A stretch of 64,000 nucleotides of DNA from Lujinxingiaceae bacterium (GTDB lineage: Bacteria > Myxococcota_A > Bradymonadia > Bradymonadales > Bradymonadaceae): contig JACCWM010000190.1 in NCBI GenBank assembly GCA_013697635.1, forward strand, positions 38,502-102,501, in the 5' to 3' direction. Shown here one piece after another: positions 9,869 to 17,681 of the stretch. Position 1 is the first letter of the stretch. Every line of letters begins with the position of its first letter. A program made the position numbers and the translations under genes. A model generated the notes under the pieces. The model was given only the letters and a program-made list of their open reading frames with translations. It was not told the origin of the DNA and did no database searches.

Positions 9869-11473
9869 TCATTCGAGCTCGTAGTCCTTCATCTTTCGAA
9901 GCAAGGTATTTCGACCGATGTCGAGGGCGCGAGCACACGCCGAGCGGTTGCCCTCGTAGAGCTCAAGCAAATACTGAATATAGCGAGCCTCGATCTCGCG
10001 TAGGGTGGGCTGTCGGCCAAAATCCACCGGCTCAGGCGCGCTGCTCGACGTGGGCTGGTGCGCCTGCTCGTGCGTGCTCAACGCGCGCACCTTGCGTGTG
10101 GCGTCGGGTCGAGGCAGCGAGAGCGTCGACGGGCTGATCTCGAGATCGGAGAAGATCACCGCCGATTCGATACAGTTCTCCAGCTCGCGCACGTTTCCAG
10201 GCCAGTGATACTCGAGCAGCATACTCAGGGCATCGGGGCGCACCGGCACAACTGGACGGCTATGGCGGCGCGAGGCTTTGGTCACGAAGTGATTGATCAG
10301 GTGGATGAGATCGTCGCGCCCTCGCCCACGCAGCGCCGGCAGCTCGATCTGGACCACCCGCAGTCGATAGTAGAGGTCTTCGCGAAAGCGACCCTCGTCG
10401 ACCAGGCGTTCGAGCTCACGGTTGGTTGCCGTGACGATGCGGATGTCGGCCTGCAGTCGGCGTGCGCTGCCCACCGGGCAGTAGCTGTGCTCTTGGAGCA
10501 AGGTGAGCAGCTTTCCCTGCAAGGTCAGCGGCAAATCTCCGATTTCATCGAGAAAGAGCGTGCCTGTGCTGGCGGCTTCGACCTTTCCGGGCATGCGGGT
10601 ATGAGCGCCCGTGTAGGCGCCACGCTCATGGCCGAAGAGCTCGTTTTCCATGAGCCCTTCGGGCAGGGTCGTGCAGTCGACCTGGATAAAAGGGCCGGCT
10701 TTTCGTCCCGAGTTGTGGTGAAGCGCGCGCGCGATCAGCCCCTTACCGGTGCCCGACTCCCCACGAAGCAATACGGTCGCCTCCATGGGCGCGACGCGGC
10801 CGATCGTGCGAAAAACCTCGCGCATCGCTTCGCCGCGCCCGACGATGCGATTGAAGCCCTCGCCGATGTTGAGCGAATGTGCCTCGGGCTCGCCAGGCGC
10901 GGCCGTGGGCGCCGTCGTCGCAAGCGGACTTGCGCTGACACCCAGCGTCGTCTCCTCGAGCAGCGCCGCGGCTTGCTCCGAGAGGATCGCGAAGTTGCGC
11001 TGATCCGCTTCGCTAAAGATGCCATCTCGCTTGTTGAGCAGTTGCACGACGCCGATGAGCTTGCCCGCGCCGTTGTGAAGCGGTCCAGCGAGCATGGTGC
11101 GCGTCGTGTACCCGGTGAGATTGTCGACCGAGGGCCAGAAGCGGTGATCATCCTCGCAAAACGGCAAGTTGACCACGCGCCCACTACGCGCCACAAAGCC
11201 CGCCACCCCCTGCGAGGTGGGCACACGGATCTCGCCGATCTCGGGCAAATGCCCGGCGACGCTGACCAGCTCACAGCAGGCCTCGTCGAGCAAATAGATC
11301 GTGCCGCGATCGGCATCCATGAACTCGGCCATCACGTCGACGATGTGCTGAAGCAATTGGCCCGCACTGATCTCTTTGCGAATCAGCCCCCCGAGCGCCA
11401 GCAACAACGTGTCCTTCATGGCTTCTCGTCGAATGATGTGGTGTCTCTCTTCGATGCGTTCGTGGATGAGCAT
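9869..11473 (-). CDS. Sigma-54 activator with GAF sensor
   Basis: The 534-residue regulator has three parts. A GAF domain lies at about 25-175 (IYLLDEACCELVSVAGHLPE, with GPLHNGAGKLIGVVQLLN). The AAA+ sigma-54 interaction domain spans about 207-440, with Walker A GESGTGKG (238-245), the sigma-54-contacting loop GAYTGA (285-290) in place of the usual GAFTGA, and Walker B GTLFLDE (304-310). A Fis-type helix-turn-helix ends the protein (CARALDIGRNTLLRKM). There is no receiver domain, so the input should be a small ligand or redox/gas signal at the GAF domain. ATG 11473 sits 6 bp after the MBL gene's stop; ATG 11419 is a possible alternative. It is probably co-transcribed with that hydrolase. Confidence 0.92.
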   Translation of the reverse strand: MLIHERIEERHHIIRREAMKDTLLLALGGLIRKEISAGQLLQHIVDVMAEFMDADRGTIYLLDEACCELVSVAGHLPEIGEIRVPTSQGVAGFVARSGRVVNLPFCEDDHRFWPSVDNLTGYTTRTMLAGPLHNGAGKLIGVVQLLNKRDGIFSEADQRNFAILSEQAAALLEETTLGVSASPLATTAPTAAPGEPEAHSLNIGEGFNRIVGRGEAMREVFRTIGRVAPMEATVLLRGESGTGKGLIARALHHNSGRKAGPFIQVDCTTLPEGLMENELFGHERGAYTGAHTRMPGKVEAASTGTLFLDEIGDLPLTLQGKLLTLLQEHSYCPVGSARRLQADIRIVTATNRELERLVDEGRFREDLYYRLRVVQIELPALRGRGRDDLIHLINHFVTKASRRHSRPVVPVRPDALSMLLEYHWPGNVRELENCIESAVIFSDLEISPSTLSLPRPDATRKVRALSTHEQAHQPTSSSAPEPVDFGRQPTLREIEARYIQYLLELYEGNRSACARALDIGRNTLLRKMKDYELE

Positions 11474-11479
11474 AGCACG

Positions 11480-12349
11480 TCACACCGCGTCTTGGGCAAA
11501 TTGGAATGCCGGCGCACCCAGCTCGAAGCTCTGACGCTCGAAGCCGTTGTCGACGGCGAGCCTTGGGCCGGCTGCCCACCGCGCCATGGCGAGTTTCTGA
11601 TCGAGGCGAGCATCGTCGTGCGAGGGATCATGGTGGGTGAGCACGAGGCGGCCAACGCCGGCCTCCCTGGCGACCTCGACCGCATCGAGCACGGTGGAGT
11701 GGCCAAAACCCTCGCGGCTGGCGTATTCCTCGGGAAAATACTGTGCATCCATGATGAGCACATCGGCACCGCGGGCCAACTCGACCAGGGCATCCCAACA
11801 GCCATGGCGCACCTCGACATCGCCCGTAAAGACGACGCTCGCACCTCGGTAATCGAGCCGAAAGCCGGTGCTACCCGAGGGATGACAAAGCTCGGTCCAG
11901 CGAACCGTCAGCTCACCTGAGCTGCTCACGCCTTCGGGTGCCAGCTCCTCAAAGCTCAAGCGTGCCGGCACGATGTCCAGCCCCACCGGAAAGGTAGGCT
12001 TCTTCATCTGGGCGTTGAGCACCTCGCGAAAGCTCAGCCCGTCACGCGAAACGGCGCGAAAGTCAAAGCGCGCCGCCGGGTTGAACAGGGGCGTGAAGAA
12101 GGGAAAACCCTGGATGTGATCCCAATGCATGTGAGTCTGCAAGAAGAGCGCTTCGCGGCATCCAAAGCCGTGATGTTTGCCCAGCTCGGCCAGGCCCGTT
12201 CCACAATCGATGATCACGCGCTTCGGCGTCTGGGCCAGCCCGTCGAAGATCTCGATCTCCACACAAGTCGTCGCGCCACCGTGGCGCAAAAATTGTGCGC
12301 CCGACACCGGAACGCTCCCCCTGGTTCCCCATAGTGTGACCTTAAGCAT
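11480..12349 (-). CDS. MBL-fold metallo-hydrolase
   Basis: A 289-residue metallo-beta-lactamase-fold enzyme. It begins with LWGTRGSVPV, typical of the branch that includes cyclic-nucleotide phosphodiesterase-like and RNase Z-like hydrolases. The metal motif HMHWDH is at 73-78, with further ligands probably in LCHPSG, FTGD and LTHHDPSHDD. The start at 12349 is well supported by AAAGGAG seven bases upstream. It lies directly upstream of the GAF/sigma-54 regulator in the same direction. A plausible, unproven idea is that it makes or removes the small molecule sensed by that GAF domain. The substrate cannot be read from the sequence. Confidence 0.85.
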   Translation of the reverse strand: MLKVTLWGTRGSVPVSGAQFLRHGGATTCVEIEIFDGLAQTPKRVIIDCGTGLAELGKHHGFGCREALFLQTHMHWDHIQGFPFFTPLFNPAARFDFRAVSRDGLSFREVLNAQMKKPTFPVGLDIVPARLSFEELAPEGVSSSGELTVRWTELCHPSGSTGFRLDYRGASVVFTGDVEVRHGCWDALVELARGADVLIMDAQYFPEEYASREGFGHSTVLDAVEVAREAGVGRLVLTHHDPSHDDARLDQKLAMARWAAGPRLAVDNGFERQSFELGAPAFQFAQDAV

Positions 12350-12727
12350 GGCAATCTCCTTTCGGTTGCAGTTGGTGTGTCAAGTTCTTCTGTTGACCTG
12401 CATCAGCAAAACCAATGCCAAGGCAAAAAACTCGAGCGAACCCGCCACCAAAGGCCCATAATAACCCTGTAAAAACAACGCACTAAACCGGTCCATCCGT
12501 CTCTGAGGACTGAGCGTGAGGCCAACTCGGGCAGGGATACATGGTCGGACTTCGACTGTTCGAAATTGGAACACGCAGTGTGCAAGTGCACCAATTTGGA
12601 ACAGGGCGAAGGAGGTGCGCTCGCACCGCTGAGGCAAAGCCTGTTGTCGGGCCCAAAGATGTGTCTACCATTGCTGCCATGCCGTTAACTTGTTGAATTA
12701 CATTGACCATTGTGGATGGAAGCAGGA
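12350..12727. other. Divergent intergenic region, 378 bp
   Basis: This spacer separates the leftward MBL gene from the rightward DUF4397 lipoprotein and should hold both promoters. Visible elements are the Shine-Dalgarno of the MBL gene, an AAATTGG ... CCAATTT inverted pair about 20 bp apart near 12565-12600, and a small perfect hairpin GGTGCG-CT-CGCACC near 12614-12627. No convincing -35/-10 pair or coding frame was found. Confidence 0.5.
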
Positions 12728-14398
12728 ATGTGTGTCGAAACCTTGAATAGGCGAATCTCGAAGTACCTTTGCTGGATGACGGCAGTTTTAATCAGTTCGG
12801 TTTTTGCGACCGGGTGCCCAGGTGACGACGATCCCGATCCGGTCAACGACGTCGGCCTCGACGTCACCGACGTCACCGACGTCGATGATGTGGTTGACGA
12901 CGTGACCGATGTTGATCTCGACGTCGCAAGGGACGCCGATGTCGACCCGGACGTCGATCTCGATGCGGTCACCGATGTGGTCGATGACGTGGTCAATGAC
13001 GTCATTGACACCGAGCAGGCTCAGATGATGCTCATTCACAACTCGGCCGATCCCAACGCCGCGCAAGTCGACATCTACATCAACGGAGAGCTTTGGGCCG
13101 ACGATCTGTCCTACCGCTCAGGCGAAGGGTTTCGAAACGTGACGCCCGGCATCGCCATTGAGATCGCCGTCGCCGGCAGCGACAGCGCGACCGTCGCCGA
13201 CGCGATCGCGACCTTTGGCCCGTATACATTGGAGGCGGACACGCGCTACATCTTCATCGCCAGCGGCGTCCTTGTGCCGGCGAACTTCACGGAGAATCCC
13301 CAAGATCGCGAAATCGCCTTTAATCTCGTGATGTTTGAGGATGCGCGCTTTCGATCGGACAACACCGAGGTTGACCAGACGCTGATCTTCCACGGTGTCA
13401 CGGACGCACCGGCGATCAGCATACTCGCCAACAACGAGCTTCGCGTGGTCGAGAGCCTCTCCTATGGCGAGTTCACGGAGAACTACATCGACCTGCCCCG
13501 GGGCGTACTGGTCTTTGACGTTGAAGCTGTCGATGGCGACCGCGTGGCCTCCTTTCAGACGCCGTCACTCAGCGGGGGACAAGCATGGGTGCTGGTCGCA
13601 TCGGGCTTTCTCGACGCCGCCCAGAACCCCAGCGCGCCGCTTCATGTGATTGCGTTTCCCACAGCAGCCAACGGTGCTCGCGTCGATGGCACGGTGCTCG
13701 AGCGCGCTGCACGCGTTCAGTTCGTCAACGATGTGGCCGATCCGGACATCGGAACGATGGACGTCTTCATCAACGACCAATCGGTGGCGTTGGGGCTGGC
13801 ATATCGCCACGCAACGGCATTTCGCACGCTGCCCTCAGGCACCAACCTCTCCTACGAGATTCGACGACCCGAGGGGGATGGCGGCGCAAGCGTGCTGACG
13901 CAGGTCGCGCAGTTTGAGCCCGGCCTGGCAAGCCTTGCCGTACTCAGCGGCGTAGTTGACCCCGATGACTTTACAGCCAACCCGGGCGGCGCCGATATCG
14001 GCCTGAACATCTTCACAACATCGATGGCCAGAGAGCGCGCCAATGGTGCAGAAACGGTCGGGATCATTTTGTTCCATGGCGTCACCGACGCTCCGGCGGT
14101 CGACATCGAGGTCACCATCGGCGCGGATCCGGACACCTTCGTCGCCCAAAATCTGGCCTACGGAGAGTTCAGCGAGCCGCTCGCCCTCGATGCCGGCACC
14201 TACACCCTGCAAGTGCGTGCGGCGGGCGATGCCACCGCCGTGGCGAACATTCCGCTGGCCATCGGCGGCTTAACCGGACAAGCGATCTCCGTTATCGCAT
14301 CGGGCTTCTTGTCGCCCACGGGCACTCAACCCGGCTTTGCGCTGGTTGCAATCACGCCCGAGGGTGAGGCGACGGTGATCCCGGTCAACGGGCTCTAA
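12728..14398 (+). CDS. DUF4397 domain lipoprotein
   Basis: The 556-residue protein has a signal peptide ending FATGC, with acylated Cys at about 30, followed by a 70-residue Asp/Val linker made of near-repeats of DVTDVDD. The body contains four beta-rich units of the DUF4397 type. Each starts with a strand such as MMLIHNSADP, LIFHGVTDAP, RVQFVNDVAD or ILFHGVTDAP, followed by VDIxI and an LxYxxxTxF-like strand. DUF4397 proteins are extracytoplasmic and of unknown function. ATG 12728 is chosen because AGGA is nearest; ATG 12716 is possible. A strong hairpin lies 40 bp past the stop, so it is probably a single-gene unit. Confidence 0.85.
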   Translation: MCVETLNRRISKYLCWMTAVLISSVFATGCPGDDDPDPVNDVGLDVTDVTDVDDVVDDVTDVDLDVARDADVDPDVDLDAVTDVVDDVVNDVIDTEQAQMMLIHNSADPNAAQVDIYINGELWADDLSYRSGEGFRNVTPGIAIEIAVAGSDSATVADAIATFGPYTLEADTRYIFIASGVLVPANFTENPQDREIAFNLVMFEDARFRSDNTEVDQTLIFHGVTDAPAISILANNELRVVESLSYGEFTENYIDLPRGVLVFDVEAVDGDRVASFQTPSLSGGQAWVLVASGFLDAAQNPSAPLHVIAFPTAANGARVDGTVLERAARVQFVNDVADPDIGTMDVFINDQSVALGLAYRHATAFRTLPSGTNLSYEIRRPEGDGGASVLTQVAQFEPGLASLAVLSGVVDPDDFTANPGGADIGLNIFTTSMARERANGAETVGIILFHGVTDAPAVDIEVTIGADPDTFVAQNLAYGEFSEPLALDAGTYTLQVRAAGDATAVANIPLAIGGLTGQAISVIASGFLSPTGTQPGFALVAITPEGEATVIPVNGL

Positions 14399-14438
14399 TA
14401 CGAACGAGGTTCTTTGAGCCGGACCGATCGAAAGCCTC

Positions 14439-14468
14439 GGGCGGCCCAACCTTGGTGTTGGGCCGCCC
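14439..14468. terminator. Strong bidirectional hairpin terminator
   Basis: A perfect 12-bp stem GGGCGGCCCAAC / GTTGGGCCGCCC with a six-base loop (CTTGGT) lies between two converging genes, 40 bp after one stop and 32 bp beyond the other. T-richness after the stem is modest (GTTGTCGTTT). Being symmetric, it can serve both strands. Confidence 0.75.
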
Positions 14469-14500
14469 GTTGTCGTTTGCCTCGCCATCCAACCGCCCGA

Positions 14501-16993
14501 TCAACGCGTCAGCGGAATCCAGCCGGCTTCGATGGGGATCGTCGACTCCACGGCGGGCTCGAGGGCGGTCGCCTCTTTGCACGATGGTGCCCCCTCAGGG
14601 GCAGACTCGTCATCGGCACAGATCGAAAACTGTTGACGCCCTACTTTGGCGCGACTGAGCGCGGCGTTTTGACGGTAGTAGTCCTCCCAACTCAGGTGAC
14701 CGAGAAAACGCATGTTGGCCAGGGCACGTTGAGCCTTGCCAAGGCGCGATGAAGGGATAAAGCCTGCCTTGAGTGCGCTGCCAAAGCGCACGGGGTTAGG
14801 CAAGATCGCGGCGAGCAAGACCATCTGGGCGACGTCGAGTTCGCTCGGATTGAGCGCAAAATAATACTCAGCAGCGTAGTGAATACCGTGAATCTGTGGG
14901 CCCCACTCAACCACGTTGAGGTAAATCTCGAGGATTCGCTCCTTGTCGAGCTCCGACTCGATTCGCCAGGTCAAGAATGCCTCCTGCAATTTTCGCGACA
15001 AGGTACGATCGTGGGTCAAGAAGAGATTCTTTGCGAGCTGCTGGCTGATCGTGCTGCCGCCACGCTCAAATGAGCCCTGGCGAAGATTGTGGACCATCGC
15101 CATGCGAAGTCCGACCCAATCCAGACCCGCGTGCTTGAGAAAGGATGCGTCCTCGGCCGCGAGCAGCGCCTGGGGCACGTGTGGCGGCAGGGCATCGTAG
15201 CTCGTCCAGGCCCCCGGACCGACGATGCGCACGCCGTGACCGGACACATCAGGGCTTGGAGCGCCCTCCCCTTTGAGAACGCGCACGTCGATATAGCGTC
15301 CGTCACGCAGCACCTCGACATCGCCACCAAAGCGTGCATCGAGCACCAGGCTGTCTGGATAGGCCGTATGGCCGGCCGTATCGAGGGAAAACTCGAAGTC
15401 GCCCTGCATACGAGCATCGCGCAACACACCGGTGAGCGCGGCGGGCAGACTGTCGAGCAGCAGAGGCGCGTGTAGACCCTCGCCGCGCATCGCAGCGACG
15501 AACGACCAGCCGGGAGTGGTGTCAACCACCTGGCCCCAGAAGTCGATCGGCGTTGCATGGCCTACGCCCAGCTTCCCGCCGGTGATGCTCAGGCTTCGAC
15601 CGTTGATGTCAACGAGCATGTCCATCGTCAGCGCGACGCGCTCAAAACTCAGATTGCCGGTGGCCAGAAAGGGCAAGTGAACGGTGGTATCGCGCAACTG
15701 GGCGCGAATCTCGGTGGTGACCAGTCCCAATCTCAGATCGAGCGCGCTGTGCACGTGGCCATCGGCTAGCGCGCGGTGAAGTGGAGAGCGCGCCGAGACG
15801 ATGCCGTGTGCATTGTGCAGGGCGAACTCCTTGATCAAAACATCGAGCGAGCCCCTTTGGGTCGCGAAATCCCAGCGTCCTTCCAGCTCGAGGTGGCCGC
15901 CGGCAACGTCTTGTAAACGCGCGCGACCAACCGCGCTGCCCGTCTTGTGCAGTTCCAGACTCGCATGTTCAACGTCAATCAACCGGCGCGTCGTCGACCC
16001 CAAAACAAGTTTGGAGCCTGATGTCGTGCACAGCATGCCTGTTTCGGTCAATTCGAGACGCAGATCCGGTGCCAGGATCGAGACGTCAACAGGCGTGCGC
16101 TCAAGGTGCAGCGCCAGTTGTTCGACATCGATGATGTACACAGAACAGCCAATACATGCGGTCACACGATCGAGTCGAGCTGTGAGGGGAAGGTCGGCGG
16201 CCAGGTAATCGCCTGGCTGAAAACCCGGCGCCTCGAAGCTTATCTGGCGCGCGTGAGCGGGGGCTATCTCATCGGTAGCAGATGGTGCGACGGAACCCAA
16301 CGTCACAACAAACGCCAACCCGTCAGGCAAAACACCATGGCCCGTGGCCTCTTGAACGAGCGGAAAACCACCTTGCGGATCGAGCGTCGCCTCGAGGGTA
16401 AGCAACGTGACACCGGTGATCGGTTCAAACCCTGGCAGACCGCGCGCGTTCATACGCAGATCTTGCCCACTGAAGCTCGCCCCAGGGGCTAGATGGCGGG
16501 CGAGCGCATCGAGCTGGGCACGCAGGGAGCGCTGCGAGGTCGAGCGCTTGGTCTCCTGTTTGGAACGAGCCCGCTCGAACCATACTTCTCCACCCTCGAC
16601 GCTCAACGCCTCGATGCGCAGCTCGCCGCGAATCAAATGCGCAAGCGACGGGCGCAGCCTGACGACATCAAAGTGGGCATAGACTTCGCCAATGCCGCGT
16701 CCCAGATGAACCTTGACGCCGTTAAGCCGAATGCCGCTCAGGCCGTCGGGCGCCATTGTCCCTACCTCCAAGGCCAGCCCGCTGTCTCTTGCGGCGGACT
16801 CCAACCGCTTGGAAACCAAACCACCAAGTACCCCTTGCGTGCGCGCTGCCCAACACATTGTGGCAGCCAGCAAGGCCCCCAGGCTCAAGACCACCAAAAT
16901 GCGACAAGCCAGGGCGGCCCTCGAGCGAAGGTTGGCTGGATCGACAAGATTTTCTTCTGCCGACTCTTCGCGCGTCGGCTCGGACAGCGTCAT
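14501..16993 (-). CDS. AsmA-like protein with GT51 peptidoglycan transglycosylase domain
   Basis: The protein of 830 residues has a single N-terminal membrane segment at about 29-50 and then about 550 residues of beta-rich periplasmic sequence resembling AsmA/TamB-type modules (LEVGTMAPDGLSGIRLNGVK). A GT51 glycosyltransferase domain follows. Its motifs are clear: catalytic LLAAEDASFLKHAGLD (about 610-626), RGGSTISQQLAKNLFL (about 645-660) and KERILEIYLNVVEWG (about 683-697). There is no transpeptidase domain, so it acts as a monofunctional glycan polymerase. The long N-terminal region is unusual: monofunctional enzymes are normally about 240 residues. GT51 identity is sure; the AsmA-like label is inferred from pattern only. 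Confidence 0.87.
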   Translation of the reverse strand: MTLSEPTREESAEENLVDPANLRSRAALACRILVVLSLGALLAATMCWAARTQGVLGGLVSKRLESAARDSGLALEVGTMAPDGLSGIRLNGVKVHLGRGIGEVYAHFDVVRLRPSLAHLIRGELRIEALSVEGGEVWFERARSKQETKRSTSQRSLRAQLDALARHLAPGASFSGQDLRMNARGLPGFEPITGVTLLTLEATLDPQGGFPLVQEATGHGVLPDGLAFVVTLGSVAPSATDEIAPAHARQISFEAPGFQPGDYLAADLPLTARLDRVTACIGCSVYIIDVEQLALHLERTPVDVSILAPDLRLELTETGMLCTTSGSKLVLGSTTRRLIDVEHASLELHKTGSAVGRARLQDVAGGHLELEGRWDFATQRGSLDVLIKEFALHNAHGIVSARSPLHRALADGHVHSALDLRLGLVTTEIRAQLRDTTVHLPFLATGNLSFERVALTMDMLVDINGRSLSITGGKLGVGHATPIDFWGQVVDTTPGWSFVAAMRGEGLHAPLLLDSLPAALTGVLRDARMQGDFEFSLDTAGHTAYPDSLVLDARFGGDVEVLRDGRYIDVRVLKGEGAPSPDVSGHGVRIVGPGAWTSYDALPPHVPQALLAAEDASFLKHAGLDWVGLRMAMVHNLRQGSFERGGSTISQQLAKNLFLTHDRTLSRKLQEAFLTWRIESELDKERILEIYLNVVEWGPQIHGIHYAAEYYFALNPSELDVAQMVLLAAILPNPVRFGSALKAGFIPSSRLGKAQRALANMRFLGHLSWEDYYRQNAALSRAKVGRQQFSICADDESAPEGAPSCKEATALEPAVESTIPIEAGWIPLTR

Positions 16994-17350
16994 GGTGCTC
17001 TTTATAAGTCAGCGAACGGGCATAAGTCCATCACAGCGCAAGCAAAACGCCGCTTTGCCAGGACCACTTGGCCTCGAGAGTGACTTTGTCACGGGCACTT
17101 TCAATCATTTATTATCGCTTTACGATCTTTTTAACTGGTCGAGCGCGCTTGATTCAACGCTCAATTTTCCGTACTGTAGCCGCAACACCCATTTAACGCT
17201 TTCACTCACTTTTTCCAGAAAGGGAGCGAAAACGTCGGTGAAGGGGCCGGCCCCGTCAGAACACTGGGGCGCGTACAATGTGTGCGCTCTCCACTAATTT
17301 ACTTGGACGTGCGCACGAATGTGCACTGTCTTGCCGTACAAGGAGTAGTT
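16994..17350. other. Divergent intergenic region, 357 bp
   Basis: The spacer sits between the leftward transglycosylase and the rightward BLUF-like gene. It is more AT-rich than its surroundings around 17100-17220. One possible promoter for the rightward gene is TTGATT, 17 bp, TACTGT near 17150-17178. A perfect 12-bp palindrome GGGGCCGGCCCC lies at 17243-17254, and TACAAT at 17274-17279 could be another -10. The AAGGAG before ATG 17351 is clear. No coding frame is supported. Confidence 0.45.
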
Positions 17351-17659
17351 ATGTCGCTGAAACGCATTGAAATTACCGCCACCTACAACAACTTGACTTC
17401 GATTCAAATCGAGGCCCTGCGCGACGAAAAGATCAGCCTCTACTACACGGAGGAGATCACCGGAGTGATGATCGTTGGTGAGGGAAATTTGTGGATGGCG
17501 ATCGAGGGCGACGAGACGACCGCCGACGCCGAGGTCGAGAGCCTCAGCCTCGATAGCAGGTTTCAAGACTTCGACGTACCTGCCGAAGGTGCAATCAACT
17601 CGCGCAAGTGGTCCAAGTGTTATTCTTACTACGAGTTGGAGACGCCCAAGGCCACCTGA
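17351..17659 (+). CDS. Degenerate BLUF-like protein
   Basis: This protein of 102 residues follows the BLUF domain pattern from start to end: an opening strand, a helix (SIQIEALRDE), then EITGVMIVGEGNLWMAIEGD in the place of the BLUF NxITGLLLY...FxQxLEG block, and LDSRFQDF in the place of D-RH-D. The residues that define a blue-light receptor are missing: the flavin-binding Asn before ITG and the photoactive Gln (here Met) are replaced. It is therefore probably not a photosensor; it may bind another partner or be a structural relic. ATG 17351 has AAGGAG six bases upstream. It stands alone, convergent with the kinase gene. The homology is my reading of the pattern. Confidence 0.6.
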   Translation: MSLKRIEITATYNNLTSIQIEALRDEKISLYYTEEITGVMIVGEGNLWMAIEGDETTADAEVESLSLDSRFQDFDVPAEGAINSRKWSKCYSYYELETPKAT

Positions 17660-17673
17660 GTCGCAGTCGACTC
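17658..17673. terminator. Small hairpin between converging genes
   Basis: GAGTCG-CAGT-CGACTC forms a perfect 6-bp stem overlapping the TGA of the BLUF-like gene, 9 bp before the end of the opposing kinase gene. No T-run follows, so its role as terminator is weakly supported. Confidence 0.3.
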
Positions 17674-17681
17674 TCAGACTC

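Noticed and set aside
10058..11920. 620-residue open frame on the plus strand
   Set aside because: Antisense to the sigma-54 activator and the MBL gene, both unambiguous by motifs. It spans two genes and shows no domain or start signal.
12380..12637. 85-residue minus-strand frame in the gap upstream of the DUF4397 gene
   Set aside because: No ribosome-binding site, no recognisable composition, and it overlaps the region expected to hold both divergent promoters.
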